The position numbers and the translations under genes were made by a program. This document shows, in pieces, positions 16,020-24,697 of a stretch of 64,000 bases of DNA (position 1 is the first letter of the stretch; every line of letters starts with the position of its first letter). The notes below the pieces were generated by a model. It made no database searches, was not told where the DNA came from, and saw only the letters and a program-made list of their open reading frames with translations. Origin of the DNA: Streptomyces sp. HM190 (lineage in GTDB: Bacteria > Actinomycetota > Actinomycetes > Streptomycetales > Streptomycetaceae); NCBI RefSeq assembly GCF_009857135.1, contig NZ_CP047318.1, positions 3,348,001 through 3,412,000 on the forward strand. Reading direction: 5' to 3'.

Positions 16020-16283
16020 TCAGATCGCCCGGTCGTGGTCGAGCAGGGCATGCCGACAGCTGCCCCGCTTGCACTCCCCCTGCGGTCCGCCGGGCTGGAA
16101 GTGCGGGCACGGGCAGGACAGACAGGAAAAAGTGCCGACGGAATCGGGATGCCAGCCGCTGTCCCTCAGCCGCGACCGGGCGGCCTCCCGGACGCCGTCC
16201 AGCTGGTCCTCGAACTTACGGAACTCGGTGCGGTTGTCCTCGAAGGCCTTCTGCTGGGCCTCTGTCAGGTCGTACTGCTCCAC
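16020..16283 (-). CDS. Hypothetical cysteine-rich small protein
   Basis: I do not recognise this 87-residue protein. The N-terminal half is highly charged and probably helical ('AQQKAFEDNRTEFRKFEDQL'). The C-terminal half has cysteines in the pattern C-x2-C-x-C ... C-x4-C with nearby histidines ('FSCLSCPCPHF', 'CKRGSCRHALLDH'), suggesting a small metal-binding fold. The GTG at 16283 has GGGAGGG upstream, so translation is credible. It stands alone, next to the hormone locus, and has no visible partner. Confidence 0.65.
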   Translation of the reverse strand: MEQYDLTEAQQKAFEDNRTEFRKFEDQLDGVREAARSRLRDSGWHPDSVGTFSCLSCPCPHFQPGGPQGECKRGSCRHALLDHDRAI

Positions 16284-16468
16284 GTTGCCCTCCCGAGACG
16301 GGTGGCGGCGGGGAATCCTTCGCCTCTGACCCCACGATGACCCGGCGGGCCACCGCCCGCACGTCGACCGGCCCCGAGGCCCTCACGCAGCCTCCCCCCA
16401 AGGGCCCACCGCCTGCCCGCCCGCCTTCGGGAACCTCCCGTACGCGCGCTCAAGGCGGAGCGTGGCCG

Positions 16469-17302
16469 TCAGCCCGACGCCTCGCCCACGTAGCTCAGCC
16501 TGTCCGTGCTGCCGCCGTCCTCCCAGGTGATGACGACGTCGTCGCCGGAGCGGCGGACCGTGGCGAAGGTGATGTCCTTGTCGTCCACGTTCTCCGAGGC
16601 CATCGGCCGCAGTGCCATGCGGAAGCTGTTCTCGTCGCGGTACTTGCCGACGCCCGTCAGGATGCCCTTGCCGCCGACCATGTCGATGTAGGACAGCGGG
16701 TGCTGGCCCTGGAGGTCGCCCGAGGACTGCTCCTTGCCGATCGTCAGGGTCCGGGCCTCGTCGTCCTGCCACTGGCCCTCGACACCCGTGCGGGGCGCCG
16801 TGGAGGCGTCGCCGCCGGCGTCGGTGTCCTCGGGGGTCGGGGAGGACTCCTCGGTGGGCTCGGAGGTCGGCGACGTCGACTCGTCGGCCCGCGCCGACAC
16901 GCTCTGCCGGGGCTTCGCCGCCGCGTCGTCGCCGCCGTCGGCGGTGAGCAGGAAGATCCCGCCGCCGATCACCGCGAGGGCCGCCACGGCGGCGACCACG
17001 ATGAGCGCGACCTTGCCGCCGCTGCCGGCGGAGGGCGGGGGCGGCGGGTAGCCGCCGTACTGCTGGCCGTAGTTCGGGACGCCGGGTGCTCCGGGCGGCA
17101 TGCCCGGCGCGCCGTAGGACGGCTGACCCGCGCCGTAGGGCTGCTGCGGGGGCGTGCCGTAGGGGTTCGGCGGGGGGCCGGGCTGACCGGGAGCCTGACC
17201 GGAGGCCCCCGGCGGGGGCCCGTACGGCCCCGGGTACGGCGGTTGCTGCGGCTGCTGGGCCCCGTAACCGTCGTACGGCGGCGGGCCGGGAGGCTGGGTC
17301 AT
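16469..17302 (-). CDS. Proline-rich single-pass membrane protein
   Basis: The 277-residue protein is of unknown function. Residues 1-95 are a low-complexity P/G/Q/Y tail ('PPPYDGYGAQQPQQPPYPGP'). One membrane helix follows ('VALIVVAAVAALAVIGGGIF', about 98-117), then a Ser/Thr/Glu-rich linker (about 120-170) and an extracytoplasmic domain of about 105 residues starting 'GVEGQWQDDEARTLTIG'. The order is common in actinobacterial envelope proteins. Position downstream of the mat operon may be coincidental. Confidence 0.8.
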   Translation of the reverse strand: MTQPPGPPPYDGYGAQQPQQPPYPGPYGPPPGASGQAPGQPGPPPNPYGTPPQQPYGAGQPSYGAPGMPPGAPGVPNYGQQYGGYPPPPPSAGSGGKVALIVVAAVAALAVIGGGIFLLTADGGDDAAAKPRQSVSARADESTSPTSEPTEESSPTPEDTDAGGDASTAPRTGVEGQWQDDEARTLTIGKEQSSGDLQGQHPLSYIDMVGGKGILTGVGKYRDENSFRMALRPMASENVDDKDITFATVRRSGDDVVITWEDGGSTDRLSYVGEASG

Positions 17303-17471
17303 CGGCGGGTGTCACTCCTCGGGTCGCTTCGGCGAGGCAAGGAACGCCTGCCTCAAGCGAGCCCAACATCCATCACCGGCTCAGTCGTACGCAAGTGCGT
17401 ATCCCGGTTGGTTACGGGGTCAGTACACGACCGGCCGGGGGCGGTCGCGCCACGGCCGCCCCCGGCGCCGG

Positions 17472-18653
17472 TCAGTGCCTGCGGGCGCTCCGCCCGGCCC
17501 GGCCGCCGTTCGGCCACAGTCGCGGCCGTCGCCGGGCCGCCAGGTCCTCCGCCCAGCCGAAGGCGACGACACAGCCCACGATGAGCAGCCAGGTGAGCAC
17601 GAGCACGGGCCAGACGCTCTCCAGCAGCCAGGGCACGTTCTGTTCGAGGACCACCACGGACCACAGCCGGTCCCACTGGGTCGCGGCGACGAGGATGCAC
17701 GTGTTGTGCCACAGGTAGATCGTCACCGCGCGGGAGTTGAGGAAGGTGATCACCCCGTCCCAGCGGCGCAGCCGGCGCGGCCACGCGGACCACGAGGGGC
17801 TGAGGTGGAGCAGCAGCGCCACCGTGCCGAGGGACCACAGGGCCTGGGCGAACGGCATGGCGTCCAGGTCGTTGCCGGTGCCGAAGTCGTGGTGCAGGGC
17901 GTACCAGAGGCCGGTGAGGGCCACGGCCGGGGCGACGGAGGGCACGAGGTAGCGGGGCAGGCGCCGGAGGATGCCCTCCTGGTGGGCCATGCCGAGGATC
18001 CAGCAGGCGCCGAAGGTGCTGAAGTCCGTGAGCCCCGACGCGAACCGCTCGCCGGGCAGCGACAGATAGCCCAGCTGGAACACGGCCGACAGGACGACCG
18101 GGAAGAGGAGCGTCACCACGGGCACCGCGCGCAGCGCGCGCAGCAGCACCGGGGACAGGACGACGTACCAGAGGTAGGCGCGGACGTACCAGAGGGGCCC
18201 GGCGAGTTCCACGGCCCAGTCGGCGCCGATGAAGCCGTGCACGCCGGGCAGGCCTTCGGCGTACGGCGGGTCGCTGACCGGGAGGATCCAGAAGGTGAGG
18301 TGGAACCACCACCAGGCGGGGTGCCCCTGCGCGTCGGGTCCCCAGCCCTGGGCCACCATGCCGGTCACGCCGACCACGCCCAGCAGCCACACCGGCGGCA
18401 GCAGCCGGCGGAGCCGGCCCTTGACGACCTGGAGGGCCGGACGCTTCAGCGAGCGGGCCATGAGGTTGCCGGCGAGCGCGAACATCACGCCCATGGATGG
18501 GAAGACGAGCGGCAGCCAGGCCCAGCCGGAGAGGTGGTAGAGGACCACGCGGAAGATGGCGAGGGCCCGCAGGAAGTCGAAGTAGCGGTCGCGGGCGGGC
18601 GCGGACGGCGCCTTCGGGGTCTCCTGGGAGGAGGTCTGCGTCAGGGTGCTCAT
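17472..18653 (-). CDS. Membrane O-acyltransferase, acyltransferase-3 family
   Basis: The 393-residue polytopic protein has about ten hydrophobic segments. Typical family features are 'RYFDFLRALAIFRVVLYH' at residues 23-40, which includes the invariant R and the catalytic-type histidine, and 'FLNSRAVTIYLWHN' near the end. Such enzymes O-acylate sugars or peptidoglycan outside the membrane. It overlaps matB by four bases (ATGA at 18650-18653), so it is probably made with the exopolysaccharide synthase and modifies its product (inference). The terminal 25 residues are arginine-rich and cytoplasmic. Confidence 0.85.
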   Translation of the reverse strand: MSTLTQTSSQETPKAPSAPARDRYFDFLRALAIFRVVLYHLSGWAWLPLVFPSMGVMFALAGNLMARSLKRPALQVVKGRLRRLLPPVWLLGVVGVTGMVAQGWGPDAQGHPAWWWFHLTFWILPVSDPPYAEGLPGVHGFIGADWAVELAGPLWYVRAYLWYVVLSPVLLRALRAVPVVTLLFPVVLSAVFQLGYLSLPGERFASGLTDFSTFGACWILGMAHQEGILRRLPRYLVPSVAPAVALTGLWYALHHDFGTGNDLDAMPFAQALWSLGTVALLLHLSPSWSAWPRRLRRWDGVITFLNSRAVTIYLWHNTCILVAATQWDRLWSVVVLEQNVPWLLESVWPVLVLTWLLIVGCVVAFGWAEDLAARRRPRLWPNGGRAGRSARRH

Positions 18654-20965
18654 CCGACCGGGCTCCCTTCGCGCGGCTGGGACCCGGCGGTCGCCGTGCC
18701 CGCGCCGCCGGGATCACCCGGCAGTCCCACCGCGCCCGTGCGCCGCAGCTTCTGCCAGCGGAGCCGGCCGCCGGTCAGGGCGGTGATCCACGACTGGAGC
18801 AGGACGACGTACATCAGCTGGCGGTAGAGGAGTTGTTGCAGCGGCAGGGAGATCAGGTGGGTCATGCGTTCCTTGTCGAGGTGGAAGGCGTACGCCGCGC
18901 ACACGGCCTGGACGGCCAGGACGCCGAACCACGCGCCGATCGTCTCCTCCGTGGGGCCGAACACCAGCCCGTACAGGAGGAACACGTCGATGAGCGGGGC
19001 CAGCAGGGGCGCGACCACCATGAACAGCGACACCAGCGGCAGGCCCACCCGTCCGAAGCGGCCCGAGGGGCCCCGCTCGAAGAGGGCCCGGCGGTGCTTC
19101 CAGATCGCCTGCATGGTGCCGTAGCACCACCGGTAGCGCTGCGACCACAGTTGCTGCACGGATTCGGGCGCCTCGGTCCAGGCGCGGGCGTTCTCCGCGT
19201 AGACGACGTGCCAGCCGTCGCGGTGCATGGCCATGGTGATGTCGGTGTCCTCGGCGAGGGTGTCCTCGCTCATGCCGCCGACCCGTTCGAGGGCCTCGCG
19301 GCGGAAGGCGCCGACGGCGCCGGGGATGGTGGGCATGCAGCGCAGGACGTCGTACATGCGGCGGTCGAGGTTGAAGCCCATCACGTACTCGATGTGCTGC
19401 CAGGCGCCGATGAGGGTGTCCCGGTTGCCGACCTTCGCGTTCCCGGCGACGGCGCCGACGCGCGGGTCGGCGAAGGGCTGCACCAGTTCGCGGACGGTGG
19501 ACGGTTCGAAGACGGTGTCGCCGTCCATCATGACGATCAGGTCGTGCCGGGCGTTGGCGATGCCCCGGTTGAGGGCGGCGGGCTTGCCCGCGTTCAGCTG
19601 CCGCACGACCCGGACGTCCGGCAGCTCCTGGCTCAGCTCCTCCACGATCCGGGCGGTGCCGTCGCTGGACCCGTCGTCGATGACGAGGACCTCGATGGGA
19701 TGGTCACTGGCCGCCAGCGAACGGACCGTCTTCTCGATGCACTTGGCCTCGTTGTACGCGGGGACGAGGACGGACACCGGTTCGGTGACGGGTCCGTCGG
19801 GGCCCCGGCGGAAGGTGCGGCGGCGGACCTTGCGGGCGTGGAGGACCGACAGGATCAGCATCAGGCCGAAGCGGGCGAGGACGAGGACGCCGACGACCGC
19901 GAGGGCCACGACGAGGATGCCCGTGATCCGCTCCGACGCCTGCACGAGCGCCACCCACGCCCTGCCCTTCCACAGGCCGACGCCGGTGACCTCGGTGTGC
20001 GCGCTGGGCGCCTTGAGCGCCCCGGTGAGGGTGTGGAACGCGTAGCCCTGGTCGCGCAGTCCGACGATGAACCGGTCGAGCGCGGCGACGGTCTGCGAGC
20101 GGTCCCCGCCGGAGTCGTGCATCAGCACGACCGCGCCCTCGCCGCCCTTCGGTGTGGCCCGGCGGATGATCTCGTCGACGCCGGGCCTGCTCCAGTCCTG
20201 GCTGTCGGTGTCGCTGACGACGGTGAGGTAGCCGCGGCTGCCGATGTACTTCGTCACCGGCCAGGACTCGTCGTCCATCCGGCCCGAGAACGACGAGTAC
20301 GGCGGCCGGAACAGCGAGGTCCGGATGCCCGCGGCGCCCGCGAGCGCCATCTGGTTCTGGGACAGCTCCCAGTCGATGCGGCGCTTGGACTGCAGCGAGA
20401 GGTCGGGGTGGTTGAAGGTGTGCAGCCCGATCTCGTGGCCCTCGTCGACCATGCGCCGCACCAGGTCCGGGTAGCGCGAGGCCATGGTGCCGGTGATGAA
20501 GAAGACGGCGTGCGCGTCGTGCTTCCTCAGCACGTCGAGGACCTTGGGCGTCCAGGTGGGGTCGGGGCCGTCGTCGAAGGTGAGGACGAGTTCGCGGTCG
20601 GGTACGTCGAGGCTGGTCTCGCGGCCCGAACGGGTGTCGATGACCGGTCCGCCGTCGAGGATCCGCTGCGGCACCCGGTCGTTCGCCACGGGCGGCCGGA
20701 CGCGGTGGTCGGCGAGGATCTCGCTGTGCACGTAGCCGCGCAGCATCAGCATCGCCATCAGGGCGACGAGGACGAGGCACGGCAGGATGTGGCGGAGCGG
20801 CAGCCGCACGGTCCGGCGCTTCGGCGAGCGCTTCTTCGCGCCCTTCTTCGAGCCCTTCGAGGGGCTTTCGGCCGTGCCGTCGGCGGCCTCGGGCGGTCGG
20901 GGCGTGCGGGTACGGCGATCGGCGGCGGCACGTGAGGATGTGCCGCCGCGCCTGGGGCGGGTCAT
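18650..20965 (-). CDS. matB: Bifunctional polysaccharide deacetylase / GT2 synthase (MatB-like)
   Basis: The 771-residue protein has a membrane anchor at about 58-77 and a NodB deacetylase domain at about 120-315: 'LTFDDGP' (128-134), 'HTFNH' (182-186), 'RPPY' (220-223) and 'LMHD' (281-284). A membrane helix follows (about 348-375), then a GT2 synthase domain at about 395-620 with 'VIDDGSSDGT', 'MMDGDT', 'EDTDITM' and 'QRYRW' (609-613), then two or three C-terminal membrane helices. This is the layout of a poly-N-acetylglucosamine synthase with built-in de-N-acetylation. In S. coelicolor and S. lividans mat genes control pellet formation and an extracellular glycan. matA upstream overlaps it by one base. 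Confidence 0.88.
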   Translation of the reverse strand: MTRPRRGGTSSRAAADRRTRTPRPPEAADGTAESPSKGSKKGAKKRSPKRRTVRLPLRHILPCLVLVALMAMLMLRGYVHSEILADHRVRPPVANDRVPQRILDGGPVIDTRSGRETSLDVPDRELVLTFDDGPDPTWTPKVLDVLRKHDAHAVFFITGTMASRYPDLVRRMVDEGHEIGLHTFNHPDLSLQSKRRIDWELSQNQMALAGAAGIRTSLFRPPYSSFSGRMDDESWPVTKYIGSRGYLTVVSDTDSQDWSRPGVDEIIRRATPKGGEGAVVLMHDSGGDRSQTVAALDRFIVGLRDQGYAFHTLTGALKAPSAHTEVTGVGLWKGRAWVALVQASERITGILVVALAVVGVLVLARFGLMLILSVLHARKVRRRTFRRGPDGPVTEPVSVLVPAYNEAKCIEKTVRSLAASDHPIEVLVIDDGSSDGTARIVEELSQELPDVRVVRQLNAGKPAALNRGIANARHDLIVMMDGDTVFEPSTVRELVQPFADPRVGAVAGNAKVGNRDTLIGAWQHIEYVMGFNLDRRMYDVLRCMPTIPGAVGAFRREALERVGGMSEDTLAEDTDITMAMHRDGWHVVYAENARAWTEAPESVQQLWSQRYRWCYGTMQAIWKHRRALFERGPSGRFGRVGLPLVSLFMVVAPLLAPLIDVFLLYGLVFGPTEETIGAWFGVLAVQAVCAAYAFHLDKERMTHLISLPLQQLLYRQLMYVVLLQSWITALTGGRLRWQKLRRTGAVGLPGDPGGAGTATAGSQPREGSPVG

Positions 20966-22020
20966 CAGACGGGAGTCTCCGTGGTCTGCGGTTCCTGCGG
21001 TTCCTGCGAGTTCTCCGGCGCCGCCGTGGCGGGCTCGACCGGTGCCGGGGCCGGCGGGCCGCCGGCGACGGTGTCCGTGCCGGTTCCCGGGCCGGGATCG
21101 GGGGCACCGGACTCGGAGGGTGTGGGCGTCGGGGTGGGCGTGGGGCTGGAGCCGCCGCCGGCCGGCTGGGACGCGGGGACCGAGGGCTCGGGCTCCTTCA
21201 CCCCGGTGGTCGGCCTCGGCTGCGGGCCGGCGCTCGCGCCGCCGGTGGGCCGGGCGCTCGCGGACGCCTCCGGCGCCTTCTTCTTCCCGTCCTCGCGGGC
21301 GTCGCCGCGTGAGCCGCCGCGGCCCGGCGCGGGCGTCGCGCCCGGGGGGACCGCGCCCGCGCTCGGCGGCGGCACGACCCCCTCGGCGCTGTCGGCGACG
21401 TCGCCCGACTCGGCCGGCTGCGGCGGGGTGTCCACCTTGTCCGCCGGTGCCTCGTCCCTCTGCATGGGCACCGGCAGCCAGGGCGCGTCGGAGTTGCCCG
21501 ACATCAGCGTGCCGACGATGACGACGGCGTACGCGGCGCAGACCGTGCCGACCGCGATGCCGAGCTTGCGGTACCGGTTGCGGCGGCGCCCCGACTCGTC
21601 GACGAAGACCGGTCCGTCGGGCCGGCTCCCGGCCGCCTTGCCCGGGTCCTGGCCGGCGTGCCGTCCCGGCCCGTCCAGTTGCCGTCCGAGGCCGTCGAGC
21701 TGGACGGTCACCTCGTGCGGGTCGTGGGTGCGGCCGGGCTGGTCGGGCTGCTCCCAGGGGGACGCCGCGGCGCCGGGCCGGCCGGCCTCGCGCGCGGCGG
21801 CGCCTGGTTGCCGGGGCACCCCGGCGAAGGCGGTCGACGGCCGGGGCACGGACCTCGTTCTGCCGACGGCCTCGGGCCACACCACCTCGTCACCGGCGGC
21901 GCCGGTCCGGGCGAACGGGTCGGTACCGGGCCCGCCCTCGATGTCACCTCGGTGTTCGTCACGGCTGTCGCCGTCGGGCCGCTCCGGCTGGGTGCCTTTC
22001 GGCCAGTTCTCCACGTGCAC
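20965..22020 (-). CDS. matA: MatA-like single-pass membrane protein
   Basis: The protein has 351 residues from the GTG at 22020, which follows GGGGGGAAG. It has a charged, disordered cytoplasmic region (1 to about 145), one membrane helix ('LGIAVGTVCAAYAVVIVGTL', about 153-172) and a long Pro/Thr/Ser-rich extracytoplasmic tail with a 'TPTPTPTPS' stretch near 300. No enzymatic motif is visible. Its position before matB, with TGATG stop-start overlap, identifies it as the likely MatA partner needed for mycelial aggregation; the name relies on synteny. A start as far upstream as 22071 is open but has no ribosome site. Confidence 0.72.
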   Translation of the reverse strand: MHVENWPKGTQPERPDGDSRDEHRGDIEGGPGTDPFARTGAAGDEVVWPEAVGRTRSVPRPSTAFAGVPRQPGAAAREAGRPGAAASPWEQPDQPGRTHDPHEVTVQLDGLGRQLDGPGRHAGQDPGKAAGSRPDGPVFVDESGRRRNRYRKLGIAVGTVCAAYAVVIVGTLMSGNSDAPWLPVPMQRDEAPADKVDTPPQPAESGDVADSAEGVVPPPSAGAVPPGATPAPGRGGSRGDAREDGKKKAPEASASARPTGGASAGPQPRPTTGVKEPEPSVPASQPAGGGSSPTPTPTPTPSESGAPDPGPGTGTDTVAGGPPAPAPVEPATAAPENSQEPQEPQTTETPV

Positions 22021-22172
22021 GCGCTTCCCCCCACGGGTTGCGGATGCGTGTTCGATGCCGGACTCTCGCACTTTCCTGTACCGGACCGGGCCCCCACCCG
22101 ATCCGGGGCGCCCCGCCCATCACACGCACCCGGAGGCCCGAATCTAGAGGGGGGCGAGAGGCACTATGCGTA

Positions 22173-23150
22173 CTATCTGGTGAAAGTCATCATGACGAGT
22201 GCATCTGCGGCCGGAATCCACCCGTCCTGCGGATGTGATAGCCATACTTCCGCCTTCGCGTGTTCGACGGCGGCCCGCCTCAGTGCGTCGAGCCCGGGGT
22301 GCGTGAGCCCCTTGCGCCACACCAGCGAGACGGGCGACAGCGGGACGGGGTCGACGAGCGGTCGCAGCACGCTGCGCGGCATGGGCGGGAAGTCCACCAC
22401 CGCCAGCACGGGCGTCCGCGTCTTGGCCATGAACCGGGCGAACTCCTCCTCGCCCACGACGAGGGGCGCCGCGGGCGCGAGCTCGATCCCCCGCCCGGCG
22501 AACAGCTCCCGCGCCAGCTCCGTCCACTCCGGCGTGCGGGGGTTGCCGGCCCCCGCGTACACGGTCTCGCCCCTCAGCTCCGCCAGCGGCACGGCGTCCA
22601 GGGCGGCCAGCCGGTGGTCGTCGGGCAGGATCACCGCCATCGGCTCGTACCGCACGGGCTGCTGTTCCAGCCCGGCCCGCACCGCCGGGTCGAGCCCCGC
22701 GAACCTCCCGAACGACACGTCCAGCCGCCCGGCGAGGATCTCGGCGGCGGCATGCGTGAGCCCGCTCTCGTACCGCGCCAGCAGCTCCACGTCGGGCACC
22801 AGCTCGCGGGCCCGCCGCAGCACCCGCACCCCGGTGGCGAGCCCCGGCGAGTTCAGGTCCACGAGCAACGGCCGGGCCTGCCGGAACGCCTCCACGAGCG
22901 CGTCCTGCGCCTCCAGCACACGCCGTGCGTACGGCACCAGCCGCTCCCCGTCGGGCGTCAGCGCCACCTGCCGGGTCGTCCGCACGAACAGTTCCACGCC
23001 CAGCTCGCGCTCCAGCCGCCGCACATCGCGGCTCAGCGCCTGCTGGGCGACGTAGAGCCGGGCGGCGGCGCGGGTGAAGTGCAGTTCGTCGACGACGGCG
23101 AGAAAGGCGCGCAGCAGCCGCGGCGCGACGGCGTCGGGGGCGAGGGACAT
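22173..23150 (-). CDS. LysR-family transcriptional regulator
   Basis: The 325-residue protein has the LysR winged helix at about 10-70 ('LLRAFLAVVDELHFTRAAAR', 'SRDVRRLERELGVELFVR') and a type 2 periplasmic-binding-fold effector domain at about 95-300. It is divergent from the adjacent MFS gene with 84 bp between, the usual arrangement for a regulator of its neighbour. The ligand is unknown. Confidence 0.9.
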   Translation of the reverse strand: MSLAPDAVAPRLLRAFLAVVDELHFTRAAARLYVAQQALSRDVRRLERELGVELFVRTTRQVALTPDGERLVPYARRVLEAQDALVEAFRQARPLLVDLNSPGLATGVRVLRRARELVPDVELLARYESGLTHAAAEILAGRLDVSFGRFAGLDPAVRAGLEQQPVRYEPMAVILPDDHRLAALDAVPLAELRGETVYAGAGNPRTPEWTELARELFAGRGIELAPAAPLVVGEEEFARFMAKTRTPVLAVVDFPPMPRSVLRPLVDPVPLSPVSLVWRKGLTHPGLDALRRAAVEHAKAEVWLSHPQDGWIPAADALVMMTFTR

Positions 23151-23234
23151 CCGCCGAACCTACAACCAGAGTGCGTCAATCACCACCGAGTAGGTGTTGG
23201 ACGGTGGATCAAGGGCGACAGCAGGCTTGGGCCC

Positions 23235-24584
23235 ATGCCAGCCGACGTCCGCCCCAGCCGGCCCCGGGGACGCGGGGAACAGCGCGACCAGCCACGACGC
23301 ACCCGCACCCGCCGACGCACCGGTACGCCCACCCCCTCGGGCGCCCGGAAACCCACCCGGGCCCGCCCGCGCACCCGCACACCCTCCTACCGCCGCCTCT
23401 TCCACATCCCCGGCAGCCGCGCCTTCGCGCTCGGCGCCTTCCTCGCCCGGCTCCCCATGGGCATGTTCAGCGTGAGCGCGATCCTGATGATCGCCCCCGC
23501 CCGCGACTCCTACGCCCTCGCCGGCGCCGTCGTCGCCACCGGCCTCGCCGCCACCGCCCTGGTCGCCCCCCTCACGGCCCGTCTCGTCGACCGCCACGGC
23601 CAGGCCCGCGTCGCCGTCCCCGCCACCGCCCTGGCCCTCGTCGGCGGCCTCGCCCTGGTCGCCTGCGTCCACGCGGACGCCCCGGCCTGGACCCTCTTCG
23701 TCTCCTACGCCGCGACCGCCACCGCACCCAACACCGGCGGCATGGCCCGCGCCCGCTGGGCCCACCTCCTGAAGGACGACCCGGCGGCCCTGCACACCGC
23801 GAACTCCTTCGAACAGGCCGTGGACGAACTGTGCTTCATGGTCGGCCCCGTCCTCGCCGCCTTCCTCTGCACCTCCCTGTTCCCCGAGGCGGGCACCCTG
23901 GTCGGCGGCCTCGTCCTCCTGACCGGCGTGCTGGTCCTCGCCGCCCAGCGCGCCACCGAGCCCCCGCCGAGCGGCCGTACGGCCGCGAGGTCGCCCGTCC
24001 GCGCCCCCGGCGTCCCCTCCCTCCTCGCCGTCTTCCTCGCCATGGGCGCCGTCTTCGGCTCCCTGGAGGTCGTCACGATCGCCCACGCCGACACCCACGG
24101 CGAGGCCTCCGCGGCGGGCCTGGTCCTCGGCCTCCAGGCGGCCGGCTCCTGCGCCGCGGGCCTGGCGTTCGGGGCGATACGGGTGACCGGTCCCGCCGAC
24201 CGCCGCTTCCCGCTCTGCCTCGCCGCCATGGCGGCGCTGATGACCCTGCCGTGGCTCACCGCCTCGTCCACCGGCTCGCTCCTGCCCCTCGCCGGCGCCC
24301 TCCTGGTGGCCGGCATGGCCACCGCGCCCACCATGGTCACGGCGATGTCCCTGATCCAGGAGCGCACCCCCGAGGGCCAGTTGAACGAGGGCATGACGCT
24401 CGCGGTCACCGGCCTCCTCGGCGGCATCGCGGGCGGTTCCGCGCTCGGCGGCTGGATGGTGGACCACGGTCCGGGCCCGGCCACCACCGGCTTCGCGGTG
24501 CCGGTGGCGGCCGCCACGCTGGCCCTGGTGCTGGCCCTGGCCGCGCCGAGGCGGCGTCCGGCCGTTTTCCGCCCATCCCATTGA
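23235..24584 (+). CDS. MFS transporter with repeat-derived N-terminal extension
   Basis: The 449-residue major facilitator has about 12 membrane helices starting near residue 60 ('AFALGAFLARLPMGMFSVSA'). The first about 55 residues are arginine- and proline-rich and are encoded by a reverse copy of the dispersed intergenic repeat. There is no ATG, GTG or TTG start in frame between the repeat and the first helix, so the extension appears to be translated. Substrate is unknown; the drug-efflux type of fold and a divergent LysR gene suggest inducible export. The conserved loop 'ARLVDRHGQARV' between helices 2 and 3 is present. Confidence 0.85.
   Translation: MPADVRPSRPRGRGEQRDQPRRTRTRRRTGTPTPSGARKPTRARPRTRTPSYRRLFHIPGSRAFALGAFLARLPMGMFSVSAILMIAPARDSYALAGAVVATGLAATALVAPLTARLVDRHGQARVAVPATALALVGGLALVACVHADAPAWTLFVSYAATATAPNTGGMARARWAHLLKDDPAALHTANSFEQAVDELCFMVGPVLAAFLCTSLFPEAGTLVGGLVLLTGVLVLAAQRATEPPPSGRTAARSPVRAPGVPSLLAVFLAMGAVFGSLEVVTIAHADTHGEASAAGLVLGLQAAGSCAAGLAFGAIRVTGPADRRFPLCLAAMAALMTLPWLTASSTGSLLPLAGALLVAGMATAPTMVTAMSLIQERTPEGQLNEGMTLAVTGLLGGIAGGSALGGWMVDHGPGPATTGFAVPVAAATLALVLALAAPRRRPAVFRPSH
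23263..23330 (-). repeat. Dispersed Streptomyces repeat, copy 3, inside coding sequence
   Basis: This shares GCGCGACCAGCCACGACGCA and the CACCCGCACCCGCCGACGCA block (reverse orientation) with the copies at 7685 and 51562. It also has the GACGCGGGGAACAGCGCG edge. It is translated as part of the MFS N-terminus. Confidence 0.65.
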
Positions 24585-24614
24585 CGTGTCCACGCCCCAC
24601 CTTTACCTTCCCCC

Positions 24615-24653
24615 GTCGAAGCGCTTCGACATGGCCCGTCGAAACGATTCGAC
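24615..24653 (+). promoter_or_regulatory. Two LacI-type operators of the alpha-xyloside operon
   Basis: GTCGAAGCGCTTCGAC (24615-24630) is a perfect 16-bp palindrome. GTCGAAACGATTCGAC (24638-24653) is a near-perfect second copy, with centres 23 bp apart. Both have the central CG of LacI/GalR operators. They lie 45-83 bp before the first gene. The LacI protein at the end of the operon is the likely ligand. Confidence 0.85.
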
Positions 24654-24697
24654 TGCGCAGCGCACCGAGAACCATCCGACTCCCCCGGAGGCACTGG

